From: Candidatus Rokuibacteriota bacterium
Lineage (GTDB): Bacteria; JAUVQV01
Assembly: GCA_030609125.1 (NCBI GenBank)
Contig: JAUWCW010000045.1
Coordinates: 1-10,406 of the forward strand
Length of the DNA stretch: 10,406 nt
Direction: 5' to 3'
Part shown: positions 6,070-10,406 of the stretch, piece after piece
Numbering within the stretch: the stretch's first letter is position 1
Layout of the letters: each line of letters opens with the position of its first letter
Program-made: the position numbers and the translations under genes
Notes under the pieces: generated by a model
Told to the model about the DNA's origin: nothing
The model's input: only the letters and a program-made list of their open reading frames with translations
Databases searched by the model: none

Positions 6070-6483
6070 ATGAATAACGTACTGGTCAGGCTGACTTGCC
6101 TCTTGAGGGCGCTGGCACCGGTGGTGCTGGGCCTTCCGTTGGTGCTGATGCCTCTAGGCAGATCCACCTGTGCATCTCCCTGTGGCCCAGGGGAACCGAC
6201 GGGCGTCCATGATTGCTCACTGCACGTCTCTACTTCGGCTTTCCCCGTCTCTTCCGAGCCGCCCTGCTGCGTGGCCGAATTCGTGGAGGGGACACGACAC
6301 CTCACCAGTCGCCAGAAACCCGAGAGGCGCAGGACTCACCTCCCGAACACGGTGACAGTTCAGGTTTCATTGAAGGGGGCGGCTCTTTCATGTTCCGACA
6401 CCAGCCTCAAGGCTTCACCGTCGCGTCCCACTCTGCCGCACGCCGATCCCCTGTACATTCTGCACGCCGCCTTTCTGATTTGA
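6070..6483 (+). CDS. Small exported Cys-rich protein, unrecognised
   Basis: A 137-aa protein of no recognised family. Residues 1-30 form a signal peptide or membrane anchor (MNNVLVRLTC, then a hydrophobic stretch to about residue 29). A cysteine/histidine cluster follows: C34, C38, H47-D48-C49 and C66-C67, suggesting metal binding or disulfides. The C-terminus DPLYILHAAFLI resembles, from memory, the end of small exported proteins found beside metal-efflux and thiol-redox genes; this is an impression, not a search result. The ATG at 6070 was chosen because the hydrophobic segment follows directly; a TTG start at 6043 would add 9 residues. No good Shine-Dalgarno is visible, which lowers confidence. 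It lies 172 bp before the thioredoxin-like gene on the same strand, so it could be a client of that cassette. A non-coding explanation remains possible. Confidence 0.55.
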   Translation: MNNVLVRLTCLLRALAPVVLGLPLVLMPLGRSTCASPCGPGEPTGVHDCSLHVSTSAFPVSSEPPCCVAEFVEGTRHLTSRQKPERRRTHLPNTVTVQVSLKGAALSCSDTSLKASPSRPTLPHADPLYILHAAFLI

Positions 6484-6552
6484 GCACCCCTGCACCTCGA
6501 GGATTATTCCCAAATGGGCGGCCCTGTCTCTGAGTTTCACAGTGATCTGCTT

Positions 6553-6580
6553 TTGGATGGCCTTCCCCAAGTCTAGTAAT
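6553..6580 (+). promoter_or_regulatory. Weak candidate promoter upstream of the redox genes
   Basis: TTGGAT (6553-6558) and AGTAAT (6575-6580) are 16 bases apart and would start transcription near 6587, about 69 bases before the thioredoxin-like ATG. Both hexamers are imperfect and this is only a by-eye match; the cassette may instead be transcribed from upstream of the Cys-rich gene. Confidence 0.22.
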
Positions 6581-6655
6581 CCCCAACGAGGTCTGCAAAT
6601 TACATGGATAGCCGGGCTGTGAAGAGAAGGTTCCACCTGTGCTGAGGTAACTTTC

Positions 6656-7189
6656 ATGACGCGATTTATCACTCCTTTCCTGATTTGCTGTGTGCTCATC
6701 GTGAGTGCCCCGCCAAAGAACGCCCACGGGGGGGGGAAGGGCCACATGGAGACAAACGGCACAATCAGGGTCGGTCAGGAGGCTCCGCCGATTGCGACTG
6801 CCGATCTCAAAGGGCGGGATTTCTCGCTGGATTCTCTCAGGGGAAGGCCCGTCTTTATCGATTTCGGGTCCGTCCTCTGCGAGGCCTGTGCCGACATGGT
6901 GCTGGAAATGAATCGCCTGATGAAGAAATACGCCGACACGGACCTTGAAATTGTCATGATCGCCGACGGCGCGATGTCGGTGAAGATGACAGAGGATTTT
7001 TTCAAGCGCCTTCAGGCCTCTTTCACCGTCGTCCGGGACGCGGACTGGAGTATTTTTGATGCCTATGGCGTAACAGTCGTTCCTTTCAAGGTGCTCATTG
7101 ATCGGGGCGGAAAGATTAGAAATATGCATCTCGGATTCGACCCACACCTGGATACACTGATGGACTTCGATGGAGTGTTGAGCCAGTGA
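6656..7189 (+). CDS. Exported thioredoxin-fold protein with CEAC site (TlpA/ResA-like)
   Basis: A 177-aa extracytoplasmic thiol-redox protein. The ATG at 6656 has GAGGT 7 bases upstream. Residues 1-24 form a signal peptide (MTRF, then hydrophobic, with AHG as possible cleavage). The redoxin domain starts at VGQEAPPIATADLKG (39-53), a typical TlpA/AhpC-like opening. The active-site pair is C75-E-A-C78 in FGSVLCEACADM, where TlpA proteins usually have WCPPC; the acidic residue should change redox potential. The expected cis-proline is P143 in VVPFKVLID. A run of nine G (6728-6736) lies just after the signal peptide. It belongs to the redox cassette, followed after 106 bp by DsbB. It could reduce or isomerise disulfides in an exported client; whether it is a reductant or oxidant cannot be told from sequence. 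Confidence 0.85.
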   Translation: MTRFITPFLICCVLIVSAPPKNAHGGGKGHMETNGTIRVGQEAPPIATADLKGRDFSLDSLRGRPVFIDFGSVLCEACADMVLEMNRLMKKYADTDLEIVMIADGAMSVKMTEDFFKRLQASFTVVRDADWSIFDAYGVTVVPFKVLIDRGGKIRNMHLGFDPHLDTLMDFDGVLSQ

Positions 7190-7295
7190 TCCCTGGGAAG
7201 CGTGCGTTCGGGGGAAAGCGCCTGGTACTTCCGATGCCGGGTAAAACAGACATGGCGTCATTCGTTTCTGCCATTGACCATGGAGAACATCAGTT

Positions 7296-7733
7296 ATGCC
7301 CCAGTCTGACCACACCTTGAGGATGGGTTGGATCATTCTTTTTCTTGCCTGGTTCGTTGCCAGCGTATCCACGCTGGGAAGCCTGTTCTTCAGCCACGTG
7401 ATGGAGTTTGCCCCCTGTGTGCTCTGCTGGTACCAGAGGATATTCCTTTTTCCATTGGTCCTGATCCTGGCGGCGGGACTCTTCCCCTTCGACAGGAAGG
7501 TGGCGAAGTTTGCCTTTCCCCTTGCGATAGCAGGCTGGTTGACGGCGCTCTATCACAACCTGCTCTACACCGGCATCATTCCGGAGAGCATACGGCCCTG
7601 CAGCCAGGGAGTTTCGTGCACGGAGGAATACATTGAACTCTTCGGTTTGCTGTCGATCCCCATGCTTTCTTTCCTGTCGTTTTCAACCATAGCGGCTCTT
7701 CTCATTGTCTTGAAAAGGATGACGTCAAAATGA
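7296..7733 (+). CDS. dsbB: Disulfide bond formation protein B (DsbB/BdbC type)
   Basis: A 145-aa inner-membrane protein that re-oxidises a DsbA-type partner and passes electrons to quinone. Four hydrophobic segments are visible (about 11-33, 48-64, 70-92 and 115-140). The first exposed loop carries the family motif C41-V-L-C44-WYQR and the second loop a pair C102/C108, as expected for the quinone-linked and DsbA-linked disulfides. The short size and CxLCWYQR motif fit the BdbC branch. GGAG lies 10 bases before the ATG at 7296; an in-frame ATG at codon 10 is an alternative start. It overlaps the DsbA-like gene by 4 bp (ATGA), so the two are almost certainly co-translated partners. Confidence 0.94.
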   Translation: MPQSDHTLRMGWIILFLAWFVASVSTLGSLFFSHVMEFAPCVLCWYQRIFLFPLVLILAAGLFPFDRKVAKFAFPLAIAGWLTALYHNLLYTGIIPESIRPCSQGVSCTEEYIELFGLLSIPMLSFLSFSTIAALLIVLKRMTSK

Positions 7734-8386
7734 AATACGCGATATTCGGAGTTTCCTGTCTTCTGCTGGTCCTGGGGTTCCTCTTCGCCTCCTCCTACTA
7801 CGAAGGCGAGCAGGCCGAAAAGTATGGCTTCATGGCTAGGGAAAATGCTTCATTATTCGTCAGAGAGCACTCTCAGACCCTCGGGAGTGATGATGCGAAA
7901 GTCTATCTTGTGGAGTTCATGGACCCTGCCTGCGAAACATGCGCGGCCTTTTCTCCCTTTGTGAAACAGATAATGTCCGCTTATCCCGGCAAGATCAAAC
8001 TTGTGCTTCGATACGCCCCCTTCCATGACGGTGCGGATTACTTCGTCAAGATTCTCGAGGCCGCCAGAATGCAGGGGAAATACTGGGAGACCCTGGACGT
8101 CCTGTACAAGTCGCAGCCGTACTGGGCCAGTCACCACAATCCCCAGCCCCAGCGGGCATGGCAGTTTATTCCCCAGGCGGGAGTCGATCCGTCCCGGATT
8201 CAAAAAGACATGAATGACCCGGCTATCGCGAAGATCATCGAGCAGGACCTTGCCGACGCCAAGGCGCTGAATGTCCAAAAAACGCCGGGCTTCTTTGTCA
8301 ACGGAATACCTCTCCAGACTTTTGGATACCAGCAACTGCAGGACCTTATTCTCTCTGAAATCAGGGCAAACTACCCGAATCCATAA
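7730..8386 (+). CDS. Membrane-anchored DsbA-like thiol:disulfide oxidoreductase
   Basis: A 218-aa protein with an N-terminal membrane anchor or uncleaved signal (about 4-22) and an extracytoplasmic DsbA-type thioredoxin domain with helical insertion. The active site is C68-E-T-C71 in EFMDPACETCAAF and the cis-proline loop is T185-P186 in KTPGFFVNG. Both match the BdbD/DsbA-like (Thioredoxin_4) family, which introduces disulfides into exported proteins and is recharged by DsbB/BdbC. Its start codon overlaps the dsbB stop. The residues between the two cysteines (ET) differ from the PH of E. coli DsbA, so it may be less oxidising. The C10 in the anchor is not followed by a proper lipobox context, so it is not called a lipoprotein. 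No symbol is given because dsbA and bdbD orthology cannot be told apart here. Confidence 0.9.
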   Translation: MKYAIFGVSCLLLVLGFLFASSYYEGEQAEKYGFMARENASLFVREHSQTLGSDDAKVYLVEFMDPACETCAAFSPFVKQIMSAYPGKIKLVLRYAPFHDGADYFVKILEAARMQGKYWETLDVLYKSQPYWASHHNPQPQRAWQFIPQAGVDPSRIQKDMNDPAIAKIIEQDLADAKALNVQKTPGFFVNGIPLQTFGYQQLQDLILSEIRANYPNP

Positions 8387-8424
8387 GTGCTGCCCTCCAT
8401 GGTCAGACTCGAAGGAGATGTCTC

Positions 8425-8934
8425 ATGAAAAAACTTTTTTCACTTTTCACCCTGATGCTTGGTCTTTCACTTTTAATCAGTGCCTGTGGGGAAGTTTCAA
8501 AGGTGGCCACAGTGGGAATGATGGCCCCGGATTTCACTCTTGCAGACAGAACTGGTAAGATCTGGACCCTCTCCGAACTCAGGGGGCAGGTGGTATTTGT
8601 CAATTTCTGGGCCACCTGGTGCCCCCCCTGCAGGGAAGAGATGCCCTCCATGCAAAGGCTTTATTCAGCGCTGCCGAAAGATAAATTCAAAATGCTGGCT
8701 GTACTAAGTAATGACGATCCTGTACGGGCGGACGCCTTTGTCGCTCAACTCGGCATTACCATACCTGTCCTTCATGACCAGGACAAAAAGGTTGGTCCAA
8801 AATATGGACTAACCGGACTGCCTGAGACTTTTATAGTTGATAAGCAGGGGGTGCTTCGGGAAAAGTTCATCGGACCCGCCCAATGGGATTCTCCCCGGTT
8901 CATTCAATTGATGATGAAATACATCAGCCAGTAA
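8425..8934 (+). CDS. TlpA/ResA-like thioredoxin-fold lipoprotein
   Basis: A 169-aa lipoprotein of the extracytoplasmic TlpA/ResA/CcmG group. AAGGAG lies 8 bases before the ATG at 8425. The signal peptide ends in the lipobox I18-S-A-C21, so the protein should be lipidated on C21. The redoxin domain starts at VGMMAPDFTLADRTG (30-44); the active site is W65-C66-P-P-C69 and the cis-proline is P133 in GLPETF. WCPPC proteins of this group are usually reductants kept reduced by a DsbD/CcdA-type membrane protein and used in cytochrome c maturation or for specific clients; no such donor is encoded in this window. It is 38 bp after the DsbA-like gene and closes the cassette. Its 3' end is overlapped on the other strand by 126 bases of the DUF5329-like frame. 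Confidence 0.93.
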   Translation: MKKLFSLFTLMLGLSLLISACGEVSKVATVGMMAPDFTLADRTGKIWTLSELRGQVVFVNFWATWCPPCREEMPSMQRLYSALPKDKFKMLAVLSNDDPVRADAFVAQLGITIPVLHDQDKKVGPKYGLTGLPETFIVDKQGVLREKFIGPAQWDSPRFIQLMMKYISQ

Positions 8935-9465
8935 CGGCAGTTCTTTTGACAGGATCAGCCTTGCACTCACCGCAGGACCTCTGTCCCTTTCTTCCAAGTC
9001 TATGGCGGTACGTCCGACAAGGCCTTCCGTGACCATCATGAACGGTTTGTGATTGCCGTTCTTATCGTACCGACACAGCCAACGGGGGTTGCGGGGATCA
9101 GGAACAATCAGCCCCGAGACGGGATGCCGGAACCTGGCAAGCTCCTCCTTCAGCCAGTCCGCCGTTGGGACTTCCTGCTCTCCACAGCGAACCAGGTACG
9201 GTCTTCCCGACAGGCTGCTCTTCGTGGCGGCGTACTCGATGAAGTCCTCCGCCGTCTTCACCCGGCTTTTGACATAGTCGTATTTCATGCGGATGTGCTC
9301 CAGGGCCTCGACGCCGGTGTACTCTTTGCCGTTGCGGGTGAACACACAGTCGGACTTCTCGATGTGTTGCAGCAGGTGATCGATCTCCTCCGCCGTGCCC
9401 GCCGGGGCCCCTACCGGGACCAGCAGGGCGGCAAGCAGGACCGCGGCGGGCAGAAAGAGCTTCAC
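8809..9465 (-). CDS. DUF5329-like exported protein with unusual C-terminal extension
   Basis: A 218-aa exported protein of unknown function. Residues 1-24 are a signal peptide. Residues about 25-114 resemble DUF5329: a start like EEIDHLLQHIEKSDCVFTRNG, with C40, the segment KYDYVKSRVKTAEDFI, ATKSS, then YLVRCG (C94) and PTADWLKEEL. Family members as I remember them end near there, at about 120 aa. Here the frame runs on for about 100 residues, and the last 40 or so are antisense to the TlpA-like lipoprotein gene. The GTG at 9465 directly follows the TAG of the upstream gene, with GAGGG 7 bases before it inside that gene, so translation is probably coupled. The natural stop may have been lost when the redox cassette arrived. 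The N-terminal half is well supported, the extension is doubtful. Confidence 0.75.
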   Translation of the reverse strand: MKLFLPAAVLLAALLVPVGAPAGTAEEIDHLLQHIEKSDCVFTRNGKEYTGVEALEHIRMKYDYVKSRVKTAEDFIEYAATKSSLSGRPYLVRCGEQEVPTADWLKEELARFRHPVSGLIVPDPRNPRWLCRYDKNGNHKPFMMVTEGLVGRTAIDLEERDRGPAVSARLILSKELPLLADVFHHQLNEPGRIPLGGSDELFPKHPLLINYKSLRQSG

Positions 9466-10383
9466 CTACTTGCCCTCGCTTTTCGCCACCCTGAATCGTA
9501 CGAGAAGGGGGTTGTGGTCTGAGGTCGAGACCTTCACCGCCCTGGCCTCAACGGGCTCGAGCCCGCGGTAGAAGACGTGGTCGACGCGCCTCCCGAAGAA
9601 TGCGGTGGGACCTTCTTCGGGAAACTCCACCGCGCGGAGCCCCAGCCTGCCGGTCAGGCCCTTCACCACTTCCATCCTCCTGCCGCTCCAGGTGTTGAAG
9701 TCGCCCGTGAGAAGAAGGGGGCCTCGATGGGCCGAGAGGATCTCCTCGAGGTCTTGTAGAAGCGCACGGTAGCCGCCGGTGTCGACGGTGAAATTGATGA
9801 GGTGGACGTTGGCGACAAGAAGGAAAAGGTCGGTCTCTGCCACCGGGTAGAGGGAGGTGAGGGCAGTCTTCGGTATGACGACCAGCGGCTCGGTGAATCT
9901 GGTGACGCAGAAAAAGGTGGGGGTCGCCGTTGAGCCTGTCAGGACACCGGTTTCCCTCTTTCTGTTCAGGAACGCCGCCGCCATGTCCCAGCGGTACTCC
10001 CGTTCACGAAGAAGGTCGCGAAGCGGCTCTGTCAGGTAGGCTTCCTGCAGGGCCAGCAGGTCCGCTCCCGCGGCGAGGCGGGCGAAGTCCTCATCCCATC
10101 CGTCCCGGCCGCCTTTCATGACGTTCCAGCTGAGAAGGGTGAAGCCGTCAGGGTCGATCCCCCCGATGTGAAAGCCGCCTGACCCGTCGGAAGGAGCGAG
10201 TCTCCCTTCACGGCAGCTTGCCTCCTGTTTGACGACCGCGCCATCCCCCCGTCCACTCACAACATACGGTACCTCCGGAATGGAAACGCAGGCGGACGAA
10301 CAGAGAGTCAGTGTCAGAAGAAACAGGAGCAGAAGCGGGGGGAGAGGACGGGTTGGTGAGGGCCGTCCTCTCGGCACGTCCAT
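9466..10383 (-). CDS. Exported endonuclease/exonuclease/phosphatase-family protein
   Basis: A 305-aa protein of the metal-dependent phosphoesterase superfamily that includes DNase I, exonuclease III and sphingomyelinases. An N-terminal signal (LLLLFLLTLTLC, 17-28) ends at C32; the context CSSAC is only a poor lipobox, so a lipoprotein is possible but not sure. Domain motifs in order: SWN with N87, LQE with E114, NVHLINF with H194, TGDFN with D228 and N230, RVDHVFY with D268/H269, and SDH with D289/H290, the complete metal and catalytic set. The exported location argues for a phosphodiesterase acting on lipids or extracellular nucleic acid rather than DNA repair; the substrate is unknown. The ATG at 10383 is 23 bases from the window edge and the frame stays open upstream, so a slightly earlier start cannot be excluded. 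The DUF5329-like gene follows with no gap. Confidence 0.9.
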   Translation of the reverse strand: MDVPRGRPSPTRPLPPLLLLFLLTLTLCSSACVSIPEVPYVVSGRGDGAVVKQEASCREGRLAPSDGSGGFHIGGIDPDGFTLLSWNVMKGGRDGWDEDFARLAAGADLLALQEAYLTEPLRDLLREREYRWDMAAAFLNRKRETGVLTGSTATPTFFCVTRFTEPLVVIPKTALTSLYPVAETDLFLLVANVHLINFTVDTGGYRALLQDLEEILSAHRGPLLLTGDFNTWSGRRMEVVKGLTGRLGLRAVEFPEEGPTAFFGRRVDHVFYRGLEPVEARAVKVSTSDHNPLLVRFRVAKSEGK

Positions 10384-10406
10384 GGACGTCAGAGTTGTCC
10401 TTCTAT

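Noticed and set aside
7252-7320. Short frame of 22 codons (ATG at 7252) between the thioredoxin-like gene and dsbB
   Set aside because: It overlaps the dsbB start in another frame and has no supporting motif.
6407-7372. Long minus-strand open frame (321 codons) across the thioredoxin-like gene
   Set aside because: It is antisense to a gene with clear signal peptide, Shine-Dalgarno and CEAC site, also crosses the Cys-rich gene end and the dsbB start, and has no recognisable domain.
1-10406. CRISPR arrays, tRNA or rRNA genes, GEMM-type cyclic dinucleotide riboswitch
   Set aside because: No regularly spaced repeats, cloverleaf-like segments, rRNA-like blocks or GEMM core sequence were seen on either strand by eye.

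Overview
The window reads as part of the chromosome of a Gram-negative, probably anaerobic bacterium, most likely a member of the Desulfobacterota (old Deltaproteobacteria). This rests on an MsbA-type lipid exporter (outer membrane), a ferredoxin-nitroreductase fusion of the kind common in anaerobes, a tandem-HD/HD-GYP signalling phosphodiesterase, exported lipoproteins, and high-GC codon use. The taxonomic call is an inference; no rRNA or tRNA gene is present to anchor it.

Layout. (1) 1-504: 3' end of an MsbA-like ABC exporter on the + strand. (2) 521-3008, minus strand: a gene line def - fmt - exported alpha/beta hydrolase. Peptide deformylase and Met-tRNA formyltransferase share an ATGA overlap; the hydrolase follows 89 bp later. 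(3) 3180-4022, plus strand: ferredoxin-nitroreductase fusion with an apparently leaderless start. (4) 3991-5331, minus strand: tandem HD / HD-GYP phosphodiesterase, overlapping the previous gene tail to tail. (5) 5332-6069: a gene-free stretch with a 16-bp perfect palindrome, two back-to-back perfect hairpins, a 10-bp direct repeat and a foldback MITE-like element of about 165 bp. (6) 6070-8934, plus strand: a thiol-redox cassette of visibly lower GC: a small exported Cys-rich protein, a thioredoxin-fold protein with a CEAC site, DsbB, a membrane-anchored DsbA-like protein with a CETC site, and a TlpA/ResA-like lipoprotein with WCPPC. (7) 8809-10383, minus strand: a DUF5329-like exported protein directly after an exported endonuclease/exonuclease/phosphatase-family protein, again of high GC.

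How the parts work together. Regions 1-4 and 7 look like host background: envelope lipid export, N-terminal formyl-methionine metabolism, redox and signalling. Region 6 looks like a self-contained cell-envelope disulfide system: DsbB would re-oxidise the DsbA-like protein and pass electrons to quinone, while the two TlpA-like proteins could reduce or shuffle disulfides in specific clients. The Cys-rich protein at the head of the cassette is a natural candidate client or metal-binding partner. The base composition, the MITE-like element at its left edge and a DUF5329 gene whose reading frame runs into the last cassette gene at its right edge all suggest the cassette was inserted. That history is inferred, not shown.

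The most interesting items are the redox cassette with its unrecognised Cys-rich protein, the foldback element, the paired hairpins upstream of the HD-GYP gene, and the C-terminal extension of the DUF5329 protein.
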